Source of the DNA: Pelecanus crispus
Taxonomy: Eukaryota; Chordata; Aves; Pelecaniformes; Pelecanidae
Assembly (NCBI RefSeq): GCF_030463565.1
Contig: NC_134643.1
Span: 39,408,221 to 39,472,220, forward strand
Length of the DNA stretch: 64,000 nucleotides
Direction of reading: 5' to 3'
Below, piece after piece: positions 45,601-58,700 of the stretch. Position numbers and translations under genes: made by a program. The first letter of the stretch is position 1; every line of letters starts with the position of its first letter. Under the pieces are notes generated by a model. The model was given only the letters and a program-made list of their open reading frames with translations, did no database searches and was not told the DNA's origin.

Positions 45601-47107
45601 TGCATATTTAAATGGAGAGTCAGTGAAGCTATCCACTGATTAAGATGTTATTCATTTGGGAAGCTGTACCGAGCAGTCCTGAAGATAATGCTCACAGGCT
45701 GATCGGGAACTCAATGTGGTCAGCAGAACTGTCCCGCTCTGCCTTGGCTTGTTGCCAGAGTCTCCAGACCACTCAGCCCGAAAGGCAAATGCAAAACTTT
45801 TGCCATTACAATTTGGCAAGTGTTTCTGAAGCAAAGGAAACAGTCATGAGCGTGTTTTGCCCACTGACCTGCCCTCTGACTAAAATGTTGGTGTAGGAGG
45901 AGAACTCTTATATAAGAGCAATGAGACAGAATATTTCTGCTATTAGTGTCTATGGTTAAGGGGAAAAGGAAATAACAGAACTGGTTCAAGCATCGTCACC
46001 CAGCAAACTCTGCACACTAGTATCACCCGAGGAGTATTTAGATAGCATTCCTATCTTAGGTACTCAGTGCCCCAACATACTTCCGTCCCTTAATAATACC
46101 AGCTAGAAAGGCAGCTACCACTAAGAGTCCAGATACGATTTTCCAGTTTCTCTTTGTTTCCTTCCCTTTCAGTAGAGATGGGTTGATTCTTTATAACGGG
46201 TTTAACCCTAATGGGTACCAGATAACCAACAACTGTAAGCAAGTTCAGGTCTCTGTAACTAATCAGCAGTTGCTAAAACTCTGACATTCCTTGACCATAT
46301 CTGGTGTGCTGTGAGTTTCCAACTTCATTTGATCAGTAAGTTACTCTTCACAGTCTTTCTGGAAAGAGAACTGTATCTGTATTTTCACATCCAGGCTCTC
46401 CACCCACTTGTGCCATATGTTCCATTTAAAGTTCCAGGACAGGAAGTGTAGTTGAGATACCTTTCACTTTTACATCTAATGACAATTAAGTGCTTTACAT
46501 TGAGTCAGATTTTCAGTTTCCCAGTTCCAGCATTCCACAGATGGGACTTTCAGTTAAAGAAGTGGGAGTTAGAGAAGGCTTTGCCTCTGTACGCAGAAGT
46601 GTTGATTTTGTAATTTTCCTTCATTACTATCCAAGGCAAAACCAGGCAAAATGCCTTTTATCTGTTGTGGATTTTTATTCCCGTGGAAAGATTTTACAGA
46701 CACAGTCTACTGTTTTTGGAGAATCTAGGGGTCTCTGTTACTGTGACCTTTTATGCAAGGGTGCTAAGCTCTAGGGGCAGAAGCCAGGTTGTGAGTGGAG
46801 CTAGAGAAGGGTTTGTACAAGATTTCTTAGCTGTAGCAAGCTGCAATAGCTCCACTGAGTTACTACATTTTATACTAATTGAGGATTCTAGCGTGCTGCA
46901 GTCACTATTTAAAAACATTTTTTGTAAGTTGGAATAAATCATCAAAAAACTGAAGAGCAATGCTGAGGTCTACCAGTAGTAGGTGCTGCCAGCAGGGTCA
47001 CTAGTCAGCTCCCATAATGAAACCTCGTATTTTTACGGAGTCTTGATGTCAGTGCAAGGCATTATGCTGTGTACAGCCCAAATATCCTATAGAAGGATGA
47101 CGATATC

Positions 47108-47165
47108 TGACTATATATGTCTACATATGACTATATATCTGACATATATGACTATATATGTCTAT
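47108..47165. repeat. ACTATATATG tandem array
   Basis: GACTATATATGTCTACATAT-like units of about 20 bp are repeated nearly three times with small changes. It is a simple AT-rich array in intron 3. Confidence 0.75.
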
Positions 47166-49284
47166 CTTGCATGCTATTTGCCTTTTATTCTTTTAATCTA
47201 CAGAAGATAAAGACCTGAGGATGATAGACCAGAGCCTGTGATGTTATTGAAGTTGCCAGAATTTGAAAGGGAGTAACTCAGAGTAGCATTTGTACCAGAC
47301 TCATTGTCTTCATACCTCGTGCAGTCAGAAGAAAGGGAGGCCTCACTTTATTACACAGGTGTACATGCAAGAAACACCGTGCAGTGAAGTACAAATAGGC
47401 AAACAGATCTTTGGTGCATTTGCCCAACTGTTTTTTTAAGTTTGATAATCAGTCCATAATAATTAAGAAAAGGTTTGAAAAGGCCAAGCATAAAGTAGTA
47501 CTTGTCACCACATACCATTTAAAGCTTCAGTAAACATAGCTAATATCTAACAATTATGAACCTAGCCTTTGCCACTTTGGGCATGACACCTCTAGCTGTA
47601 TTTTAGTGCTGCTGGGGATGCTTTTCTCTACAATTAAAACCACATTTCTAGTCTCTTTTTGAAAAATGCCCTTCCTTTTTTTGCCTGCAAATTTGCTTCA
47701 GGAAATAATTGTGGTTGCCATTTATGGTGCTTAGAACACTAACTACCTGATCACATCTACAAATTAGGCAATTAAACATCTAAGAACTAGAAAATGAACC
47801 TGTGAAATAATCCTCACAGGTATTTCTGGAAGTAAAATTCCAACCAAAGAATTAATGAGGTCAAGCCCTTTCAGTAACAGCAAAAAGCCCTGTGCCTCTA
47901 AATTAGTTTTCTCACAAAATGGTTATTGCCAGTTTTTGTTAGGTGAATGATGATACAAATATTTGATTCATGTGGAAAAACAATGACCTAAAGCAGTGAT
48001 TAACAGTATTGACAAAAGCAATACATGTGTAGAATATAAATATCTTAATGAAACTAAAGGTATTAATTAAAGGTGCTGGATAAATGGCCTCTGAAATAGT
48101 ATTCTGCATGCAAATAAAAATTTGATCATAGACAGAGGAATTGCAGGTTGGCGCACACTGCTCCACCAGTTTGCCTAAAGCTGTTGAAGGGTAGATTTAA
48201 ATACAGGCTCTGGAGTCTTTTTCTCTGGAATCCTCAAAAACGTGTACTTGAATGCAGGAGTAATATTCATGAAGAGCTGAAGCTGATGCCACAGACTCAT
48301 CTGATGTAAGCTAATCGACCGGCAATACTCAGTCACTCGTCGTTGGGTCTATACATAAATGCATGATTCCAGAGCGAAGTTTGATTGGTCCTTGGGAAAA
48401 GGAACCTCGAATTATCCTGTATAAAAATAGCATATATAAATTCATACAGTCATAGTCATACTGGGCAAAGATGACCTACTGAGTCATCCTTGTTCTTCTA
48501 CTTCACTGTAATTTCTCCACAGTCATATTATTCTGAGGTCATAAGGAGGAACAACATAACACTGAGGTTAAAAGGGAATTCAAAGGAAGACTCAACAGAG
48601 TGAAGTCACTTTCACTCAGGAGGAAGACTGCTTACAGACATCTTGAATGTATATGCCAGCTATCAAAAATACTTTAGAAGGATTATGAAAAGGCTGCCAT
48701 TTTTAAGGAGATGAGTGGAGAGGACAATTTTAAATAAATAGTCTTCAAAAAGTAGAAGCCATGTCCAAATGAAGGAGAAATGAAAATATGTTTATGTTAA
48801 ATGTGAAGCATGTTAAATGGGAAGCATTGATGAAGCAGGCCTGATAAGGTGCTGAGGAACAGCCTGTTAAAGGCTTGGAAGTACTAGTAAAAACACTTTC
48901 AAACATGCCGGAAACAGGAGGTCATTGAACAGTCTGTAGAGGCAATGAATCTTGAACAAGTAAAAGGAGAGCTCAAGTAACGCAAGGCCACAGGAGTAGA
49001 GAGATACGGATTCTAGGCACCTTAGAACAATTTAAGATTTCCATGCCAGAACCTTTCTTTGCAGGGAATGATTTTGGGGAGGGGTTTAATATTGAAATGC
49101 AAGTGAAGAAGTTTTCAAGCAGATCAATAAATTAGTAGTGACAAATACTGTTCTCTGAAGAAGTCAGATCAAACCGAAATGTGAAATTTCCAAATGTCCT
49201 ACAGCAAAGCCCTAGCTGTAGGGCATAGAGTAGGTGGTTCAGCCCCAGAGAAGAAGGCAGCAGCCATTCCGACACCAAGAGAGC

Positions 49285-49895
49285 TTCTGGAACTACAGGC
49301 TAGTAGGTCTGATCACCACACCAGGCAAACAGATATAAGCTATGAAAAAGAATAAAACTGTAGACACTTGGGTGATTATAATATTGATAGGAAAAAGGAA
49401 TAAAAAAATAAGAAAAACAATAAGCTTTTTTAGGAAGGACTTGTGTATCACAAACCTGTTGAAATTCTCTGAAAGAAAACTGGTAAGTGTGTGGCTAGTG
49501 ATGGTTCAATCAATGTGATGTGTCTGGTCATGTTACTCTTGAGTGCTTTTAAAGGAATTAAGCCATCAGGGCATGAGAGAGAAGGTCCTCTGCTGGGCTG
49601 CTTTGACAATGGAGAGGAGATATCAGTATACTTCCAACATGAATTGTGCCAGGACCTATGCTGCCCAAAATTCATGATTCTGAAACTATAATTGAGTAAA
49701 GTTATGATTTGGTGATGATAAATTATTTAGGTAGGTAATACTAAAGTGGATTATGAGTAGTGGAACAAGGAACTCATGGTACTGAACAGCTTGGCAATGC
49801 AATGGCAGGAGAAACTTTGTGTTGCTGTGTTCAAGGTTAACGAGAAGAAGATTATACAGAAGATATTTTAAACTTAGTGGACTTAATGCCATCTT
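49285..49895 (+). mobile_element. CR1/L3-like LINE reverse-transcriptase fragment (decayed)
   Basis: Ordered words follow the reverse-transcriptase region of amniote CR1/L3-like LINEs. They are GGAACTACAGGCTAGTAGGT, ACACCAGGCAAA, GGACTTGTGTATCACAAACC, TGTTGAAATTCTCTGAAAG, then GGCATGAGAGAGAAGGTCCT, and later GCAATGGCAGGAGAAACTTT. These correspond to the tracts for NYR.., the TNLLEFFE region, the RGKVL region and the WQMKFN-type word of the enzyme. The frame is broken throughout, so it is non-functional. Similar decayed sequence may extend upstream to about 48,560, but I could not align it. The copy is older than the CR1 end at 35,155. Confidence 0.65.
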
Positions 49896-50929
49896 CCACT
49901 TCAAAAATGCAGGAAGTGCCATTCCATATTTGCCACGTGTATTTTTCTCAGCATCCATTATTAGCCACTGTCTGATCTGGCAGTACTCTAGAAATAGGTT
50001 TCTTTTCTGACTCACTGCAAGTGCTCTTAAGGTCTTAATTTCTAGTTCAGTATGTTTCTATATTATAGTTTCTATTTCAATAATAAGAAATTTCAGCTGA
50101 AATAGCAGTTCCAACATATTCTACAATAAGGAATATGTATTTTGATGGATGTAAAGTATCTGGGACCCCTGGACGGGAAGTACCTCTCCAACTTTAATTC
50201 ACATCTTTTTATGTGACACAAATCAAGATAATAATTTCTCTTGTATGTAGAGACACTGTAGTTGTTTCTGTGTGCTTTCTGTCAGTTCTTTGCCTGCTTG
50301 AGATATGCCATTATATGGTGGTATGCTATAGGAAAACTTTTCTGAACACTGAGTAGAAATATTAGCATTTTTAATGAATATGGGTATAGGACAATTTGTC
50401 CTGTAACAGCACTCCAGTTCCATAGCAGCATATCTAGGTCTCCATTTCCATTATTGTACATACATATACCCATATATATATGTCTGAGAGAGTGAATAAC
50501 CCTTAGCATGTTCCAAATAAGTTCTGTAGATGAAAAAATTTTCATATTAATACCCAAACATTTCCAAATGTTCAGGGCTAGTGATACATGATGAAGTGTA
50601 TTTATTAGTCAGATAGGAAGAATTGTGAACATGCTGAATTTCAGCTAGTATTGTGGTAGAGGTTACATTTGGAGTCACTGAAATTCATCCCAATATCATG
50701 AGGGAATGAATACAGGCAGGGCAAGAAAATAATACCCTTACCGCACTGCTCTTCTCTCTCCTCAAAAAACCCCCCCAAACTAAACAACAACAAAAAAGCA
50801 AATATATGAATTAAAAGCACCCTTTCAAAATGGCAAGTCAGATATAGCTGTGGTAGAAGTCTGTTGAGTCAGTTGACTTATTCCACAGATGATTTTGCAC
50901 AAACACAATGCACAAAATGTAAATTACGT

Positions 50930-51190
50930 GATTCAGACCCGAACGCGCTCAGTGGGCGCTGGGAGATGAACTGTGCCACTCTGCTGGGCTGCCAGGCATA
51001 GGAGCAGGTTCCCAAGCGATGGGGTAGCAGAGGTACCTCTGCTGCAGCGCTCCTCCGGGGCTTACAGCGCGGGCAGCAGCAGCTTTCCCTTGCACAGGGT
51101 GAGTCCCGCTGGCAGCAGGGACAGTAGGGAGGTGTTGGGTTAGAGCATGTTCTGCCGTACTGCGCGGTTACTGTCTCCACCTTATCAGAA
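50930..51190. other. CpG-rich islet in intron 3
   Basis: About 260 bp have frequent CpG (CGAACGCGCTC, CAGCGCGGGCAG, CTGCGCGGTTAC) in an AT-rich background. A consensus-like 5' splice site, ACAGG/GTGAGT, sits at 51,099. This could be a small promoter or an alternative exon. The 100-codon frame on the minus strand (51,180-50,878) resembles no known protein. Confidence 0.3.
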
Positions 51191-53214
51191 GGGTTTTTTT
51201 CCTTTTTCTCTGCTTCATGTCAGTGTAAGATTGCAGGAATTAGAGATTTGTTTTCTAATATATTGAGCCAGTAGAGACTCTTTAGCCCATTTGAAAATGT
51301 AGTCTTTGCTTATTGCAGCAATGTCTGAGCGCTCCCATAAAGGTTTGTGGACTAAGCTGGAATAGATACAAGGCAGTAATACCCGCTTTTAGAGTCAGCA
51401 AAAATTAGGGTCATTGTGTTGCACAGAGCAGTATAGAAAGTCTTTAGCATAACAACGAACAGCATCAAGATCTACCAGTCCTGTACCCTACAAGGTTGTT
51501 CTTCCTCCATCAACTACTGTACCGTAGGCATGAAGCCTGTAAATAGCGATTTGTGAAACTGTGCACATGTTAAAGTAGATTTATATAATATTTTACGGAG
51601 GTTCCAGTCAAAGATGGGGGACCAGTTACACATTTTTAAAAATACGTTTATGGTTGGGTTAATTCAAGCCATGAAAGCTTTGCCAGATAATGCAGTGCCT
51701 GCCTCTCTCATGTTAATGTCGCTCAATGGTGGTTTAATTTCCCCATTCTTTTAAGTCTCTGGAGAACAGCAGGTATTAAAGTGGACATAAAAATCTACTG
51801 AGTGTGCAAATCTATCCAGGGCTCTATGCAGAGGCAATGTGATGACAGTGTTTCTGTTTTCACCACGAAATTCCACTTCAATTTAGGTGCAGTTACTGAA
51901 GCTATCGGAAGAGAAACCAGATCCTTTGAGCTCCTGTCTCCTTGGCTGAAGGGGACAGTTTAACAGCAGGAAGACCATGTTACCATTTGACAAATCCTGG
52001 GTTTCCCACAACAACTGGAATGTCATCAGGAGCAATTTAGAGCAGCTCAGGGCAAAGGCGGGTTGCTGCAAAACTAATTTAGCTGGGCCTGCATATGCGG
52101 TGCATGATTCCTTAATGGGAATTTAAGAAGCTTAGTTTAAAAAGCAATCAAACCGTAAACAAAAATAAATCCTCGAGAAAACGTACTTTGCATGCTTAGC
52201 ACAAGTCTTGGAAACACTGGTAACTTGGTGAAACAGCCACAGGCTGTACTTTTGTTTCTGGTTAAGCTCTGTAGACCTATAAAGAGAACAAGGTAAAACC
52301 TGCATGACTGTCCCCAGTTTACCGTATCTCCTCTGCGTTCTGCAGAATGAACCTTTGGGGAAGCCAGAGGTCCTGAGGAAAGATTGCAGCTGAGCTGATG
52401 TTTTGCAGGGGAGGACAGAGACTCGGTGTGCGGCGATTCCAGCGCAGGTGTTTCCAGAATGTGCTATGTTCTGTATGGTCCCAGGAAAGGCTTGCAATCA
52501 ACAAGCCAGAGGAGGAAAGGGACAAAAGGGATGAGCTGCTACCATGTTGCAAGCCGCTGCCATATAGTTCATCCCCTGTCTTTGGGGTAAAGTTATGCGA
52601 CTGACGCTGGAAAGTTGAGATAGCAACAGTCTTCCTCCTAGAGCTGTGTGCTGAAAGGGGATGCAGGATTTTTTTGATTTCTGAGTATATGCAGTTATCA
52701 GAAACGCATCGCCACTCTACATCAAGTTGTAAAGGACAGAGTCAGTGTAACTTTGCATGTGCGGCTTGATCCTCAGAGCCACCGGAATTGTTACTTGCCC
52801 AAGCAGCTAGGCCAGTCAATAGCAGCTTTATGAGAATAAAAAGGTTACATATAAATTGGTGGGCTTGAGAGTGTTTGTGAGCTCTTAACTCCAGCTGTGC
52901 ACCCCAGCCACGTTCCAAATCTGTGTCCAGGCAAGACCCAGGAGCGAACCTGCCTCTGGCTCTTCCCACCTCCAAAACACACACACTTTTCGCTGTGCAA
53001 AGGAAACCAGAAAGCACAGGCCAGAAGGGAGCCATGGCGTGCTCAAGTCACATCTCTGATCTGGACAATTGGCACACCACAGCATTCAGCCGCCACTCAG
53101 TCTAGACACAGCCAAAGGAAACTTCAGGTCTCCTCCAGACTCCACTGAGCATTCCTCAGCCATCCTGGAGGCTCTCCCCTGCTAGCCAAAAATGAGAGTG
53201 TGGAGGGTGTGAGG

Positions 53215-53785
53215 AATTAAAAGGAGGGTAGGGCTGGAAAAGACACACAGGAGAGTAAAATGGATAATTAAAGGAGTAGAATGAATATCAGGTGACAAAT
53301 CAAACAGAGCAGAGCTCTTTGGGCAGGAGGGAAGGTCACCGTGGCTAGAATGTGTTCAGGGGGTCTCAAAAGTCAGTCGTGGCACACGGAAGGGGAAATG
53401 TTCACTGGTAACAGAACTGGGAGTCTTTTAATGAAACTAGTAGCTGGTAGGTCGGTCTGAAGGAAATAAAAGAAGATGCTTTTTCACACAAGGCATATTG
53501 AAAGCCCTTATTAGAGGATGTTGCAGAAACTGAAAGTTTTTATGTGAATTCAAAGATTAATTGGACAGATTCAAAGAATGTGATTTTTATCTAGGGCTAT
53601 TCAGTATCAAAGCTTAGGTTCAGGAAGTCCCGGAGCCATAAATCATTGAAAACTGAGGCAGCATTATAGGAAGTATCACTATGTGCTTGTCTTACTCATA
53701 CACTCTTCCCTAAGTGTGTCTCACTGGCAACCAATTCAGAAAGGATACCAGCCTTGATAGTCCATTGTCGTCTTTTTAGGAAAGA
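53215..53785 (+). mobile_element. CR1/L3-like LINE 3' fragment with tail
   Basis: The copy begins around TAGGGCTGGAAAAGACACAC and runs through CTGGGAGTCTTTTAATGAAA, GATGCTTTTTCACACAAGGC, GATTAATTGGACAGATTCAA and TATGTGCTTGTCTTACTCAT to ACACTCTTCCCTAAGTGTGT and GGATACCAGCC. The order matches the 3' end of amniote L3/CR1 elements, including the untranslated tail (a TGCTTGTCCTGCTC-like word, ACTCTTCCC, AGGATACTGGG). It is 5'-truncated and decayed and makes no protein. Confidence 0.78.
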
Positions 53786-54239
53786 GGTAATGGAGAAAAG
53801 ATAGCATCTGAGATCTGAGTAACAATGCAGAGATTTTACTAATAACATGATACTAATAACCAACTAAACAAGGCATTACTGTAATTAACAGCAGAGGTTC
53901 GAGCATACCATATTTCCAGTCACTCGTTTTCGTTATGAGAGACCTTTGCAGCCGTACTTCAACTGTTTGGAAACTTTGTGAGGTCTCTGAGCTCCAGGTG
54001 CCGAGTACTGTCAGTTGTCAGTGGAGTCCTTCTAAGAGCACGGTGAATTCAAATTGGCAACAAGCAGGATTAGGTCATTTATCCCTCTTCCCCCCAGATG
54101 AAAGTGCTTATTTAGGTCACATGGAAAATGAGTTTCTCCTTTAACAGACATCACAAAATTAGTACATGATAAACTGCATGTAAGATTTTGTTAAATACTA
54201 CTTTTTAGCTGTAATTTTTTTAGGCAGTCGTTTGACTCC

Positions 54240-54345
54240 TTTTTGACACTATTTCAGAGGTGTAAATTGGTAATTAATCACATTGCATCATTTGTTTATA
54301 TTAAAAATGTGCATTCATTTGCTATGCAAATATGTATTTATTTGA
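54240..54345. promoter_or_regulatory. Candidate conserved AT-rich block with octamer site
   Basis: A perfect octamer ATGCAAAT lies at 54,324-54,331, and TAATTAATCA, a homeodomain-type word, at 54,271-54,280. TTGCATCATTTG follows. The complexity and lack of repeat signature suggest functional intronic DNA such as an enhancer, but this is an inference from motifs only. Confidence 0.3.
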
Positions 54346-55282
54346 GTAAGATGCTGCAGCAGAATATGCCTCTTTTAGGCACGGAGATAGTGCTCATGAT
54401 AGGAGGCTATTTACTACAATTCATCCCCAGCCTGTGACATCTGCTTTAATGCCATTTGGGGCCTTTCGTGAGCTGGGAAGTTTGTGCCAAACTGCATGTT
54501 CACTTGTTTGTTTTATGAGGTGAGAATAAGAGGATGCTGAAGAGCCTTTCTGCTTGTAATATGTGCTAAGACCTTGTGCTGTTGAGGTGAAGTGGATTAA
54601 CATACTGTCTCTGTTAGCTAAAATTCCCTTGGTGTTCTTAAAGCTTGATATAAAAGCTGATTTAATAAAAAAATGGAGCTAATTTCAATTTTTTTAGTCT
54701 TTTTTATCTTTATGTTATGTAGAAGAATAATTTAGTACAGTCTGAATTACAATTAAAAGGCAAAAGTAAATTAAGGGTATGATAAAATTATATATTTTAC
54801 TTGAAAGTGCTTTATATTTTTGTAATTTCTACTTAGCTAGGCCAGCAACCTGTAGAGCAGATGGAGATAGTCAACATTTTATAAGTAATGTAAAATGTAA
54901 ATGTATAGTGATAATGTAAAAATGGTTTGTTCCTTGGTGTTCCTCTTCTTTGCCCCTTAGTTGTCATTTCTCTTAAAACATCAAAAGCTCTCTCGTATAA
55001 AAACTATATACGTGATTTTGAAAAGTGCCTTGGTGCCTTCTGTGTGTAATTTCTGTAGCTGTAGAGAAGTTTTTCTAAAAGAGAATGTATACACCGGGCT
55101 TCGTGAGGTTGGCTGACAATCATAAGAGACTTAAAAGAGAAGCTGCTTTTATATTTGCCTCAGGATTTTGAGCTTTTCCTTTAAAAATAGTTTAATGGTG
55201 ATGTATTTTAATATTTTTATATATGCATTTGGCTCCAGCATCTGAGAGTTTAAGAAACTGACCAAGTATCGCAGGACCTGTC

Positions 55283-55736
55283 ATGGAACTTAATGCACGG
55301 GTCTTTCGAGGTAGTAGCGCCCATCTGTTCTTCTACCAGCCTTCATTGCCATCCTCTCTCCTCTTCAGCATCCCATCCGCTCCCAGTCTGGACGGCGGCT
55401 TCCACAACCTACCTTGCCGGCCCCAGCAGCCCAGGTGTCCTCTCTTCCTCCCATTCCCTGCCTCTCCCCCAGTCCCACCAAAGTGGCACAGAGCTCAGCC
55501 TGATCACGATGTCTCGGGGAACGAGCTTGGGCTCCATGCCACGTCTCACCTCTGTTGTTGCCACACCTCACCCATCAGGAATGCTGCATTTCTGGAATGA
55601 TGATTTTGACTGGCATAATCCAGGGGTACTCATATCCATGAGTATTTCCAGGCTTAGATCCATGCCCACAAATACTCCTCTGGTCAGTACAAGTGGCAAG
55701 GTAAATATCAGAAGGGAACCTTTCCCATTCTGCTAG
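55283..55736 (+). other. C-rich islet with 147-codon open frame
   Basis: A C-rich, relatively GC-rich stretch carries two long overlapping open frames on the plus strand: 55,293-55,736 (147 codons, rich in Ser, Pro and Leu) and 55,283-55,600 (105 codons). Neither resembles a known protein, and the composition reduces stop codons, so chance is the default explanation. It is the longest frame in the intron 3 part of the window and could be a candidate alternative exon. Confidence 0.2.
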
Positions 55737-58700
55737 AGTAAGTTTTACATAGGAATCTCTGAGGAGGACTTTTTCCTGACCCATACGACATGCTCAGCAG
55801 ACTGCAGCAGTTCCAAATAAGCCATTTCAACCCAGCATATGAATTACTTACTTGAATACTTCGGTATGTTGTATAAAATATGTATTTAGGGCAGGGATTT
55901 TTTTTTTTTTTAAATATCTGTGTGTAGTTAAAGAAAACTGCTTCTTCTAAGATGTGCAAGTCTGTCCATTAAAGACGGAGGACCAAGTCCTGCTTCAGCT
56001 GAAGCCATTTTAAGAGGTGGCCAGTAGGCTGGAGCGTCACACACCACCAACTCTGTCTCTCCCCATTGGTTAGGAAAAATGTAGTAATCCACAGCCATAC
56101 TAAGATTTCTCGTTACTGAGATGTCATAGCTTTTTGCAGTACTCTGCAGCACGTTTGCTGGTGCATTATCAGTTATTAACGCAAGCAGTAAAAGCTGATC
56201 TGAAAAGCACCATGCTCCATCCCTCAGGTATGTTATTTCTTCCTCTTTACTGTGTTTCTTATTCACTAGATGGCAAACATGGCTGGCTTAGACCCGGCAA
56301 ATCCAGCAACGCCTGGTTGCCACAGGCTAATAGCAGGAGATACAGCGGGGCTTTCTTCTCTGAGGATATGTAGGCAAGGCAGGGATGCATGGATTTAGTG
56401 TCCCTGTTGCAGCTGGCATCCCAATGGTATGTATACTTGGTGGGGCAGGGTGTACATGAGGTAGATGACGGAGCAGGAGCAGTGCTGGAGTGTCTGCCGA
56501 GTAGTGCATTTCCTGAGCTGAACTGAGGTGATGCAAAATAGGAAAAATCCATCCGTGGCAAAGACATTCTGTGCACCCAGCAAAGCACCATATCAGGTTA
56601 TGTTGAAGAGCGGCAGACAGAGAGCTGGATGCCCCAGGTGTAGCACCAACAAGGTTTTTCATACTAATATAGGTTAGTGCTGAGGGACAGGGTTGGGGAG
56701 GTGTGACAAATCCACACTGGCAAGCTGTAAGCCATTATTTCCTACAGCCCCCTGCCTTGGGTGAGAGCAGTGGTGCAGGGTTTTGGCCCATGGGGGGCCT
56801 TGGCTCCGGCAGGCAAATTCCTCCTCTGCAGCCATTCTGTGCTCACTCCACATGGAGCTGGCTCGATGAAGTCCATGCAGGTCTCTGGCCAAGAAAAGGG
56901 TCCACGGCGTGAACCATTTTAAACACCTGTTATTTTTCAAATGACTGGTTCGGTGTGGCCACTTTAGAAATACATGAGAAAGTTTGATGGTGAGTCATGG
57001 GTAGTTGTTCCAGAAAGTTTGCTCCCTAGGGCCAGAGCTGTGCTATACATACCAGCAATAGCATACAGGCTCTTCCAGAGGGCTACCCAGTTGCTGCCTG
57101 CACGGCCGAGCACCTCCTGCCCGTGCACTGTGCCTGCACAGGGCTGGGCGCTGCTGCTGCGCCGGGAGGGATGCATGGGCAAAACCAAATTGAGGAGCCC
57201 CTAACTTACGGCAAGGCCAGGCCTGCTTCGTTTCAATTGCTGGCTAGTAAAGAGCCCATGTGTGGGCTGAACATTTTAGACACCTGCTTGCTATTCTGTC
57301 TGGACTGTGAATTTTCACCATCGTGCGTGTAATTTGGCATGAAACAATTCTTCTGATTTCTTCAGTGTCAAGCATCATGTGAATTCTGTCTAGAAGGCAT
57401 ACTGTCCAAGCAAAGAGCGAGACATCTGAGTCCTTGCGCGCGCAGAATATGTACCTGCTAAGCTGCCTTTTTATGACTGAATACGTTGGTCATTATTCTT
57501 TTATTTTCCCAGTCAGACTAGCTGACCAGGACATCAGTGATTCTTTGTAGAAATGGGAGATACACACTAAAAAGCATCCAGACGTGGTAACCTCATTTTT
57601 TAAAAAAAAACATTAGTATGATTTTAAAAGAGCCAAACCAGTTATTTTTGAAATATGGTAAAAACCATTTGCTCCCTGGCTGACAGCTGTGTGCGCCAAG
57701 TTCTGCTCAGTGAGCCAGTTTTACTGCCAGTTGTAAACTCTCGAATATAGGGGTTTATAATGGAAACTGCAACTCTGCCTTCACCAAGGCTGTGCAGACA
57801 CACCGCTGTAATACCGGTTTAATTAGACGCTGCACAGTTATTCCTGGTAACAAAAGCAAAGGGCATGCAGCGTTTTAGCATCACACATAGTGCTTTTATT
57901 CGGGATACTTGGCAGGTGAAAATCTGAAGGGAAGGACTAGAAATAGAGGCTCTAAGCTGTTTGAATTCCCTCCTTGCAGCACTGGTTTGTGAAGTGATTT
58001 ATTTGAGCTGCAGCCTATAGACCATACATCACCTTCCTGGTTGGCTTTGTTGGCACCTTGTCACATTCTTGCGGGCTTGAGGAATTCATTGTTCTTGTTT
58101 GAACTGATAAGAACAAAAAAGGATTTTCTGCCGGAGACCTTGGGAAAGGCAGAGGGGGAGGGATGTTGACATGAAACAGCAGGGCTGCACTTTCCCAAGC
58201 CTTTCAGCCGGCGCAGCAGCCCGCATTCTTCCCTAGCTGGGGAGCCCGGGCTTGAGGTGTGCCGGGCGCTGCTTTACTTGCTGCTGTCCGCAAGCGTGGC
58301 CCAGGGTGGTGGCAGAGCGAGGAGAGAGCAGGGCGATAGATGCTTTCGGGGCCCAGGGTAGGATCGCTTCAAAGGGAACCTCACATGGTGGCGGGAGATC
58401 ATGATCGCCGGGAGGAATGTGAAACATGGAGTGTCGCTTGATTTGAGCCAGCCCTCCAAAATTCACCTCGCTGCGTGTGTGCCTTTTGGGAAAGGTGCCA
58501 CACTGATCCTTTTTCCTCCGCTGTATCCTTGAATGCTCAACTCAGGAAGGTGGCCTAAAGCTCTTGGTTCCAGCTGTCACATGAACCACCCTTCAAAGGT
58601 GGAACGTGTAATTGATACTGAGAGCATCGCTTGGTAGCAAGCCCTGTTACAGACATAGTATCTCATGACTATTCTGGGGGTCACTATCCTGGATGAAAAT

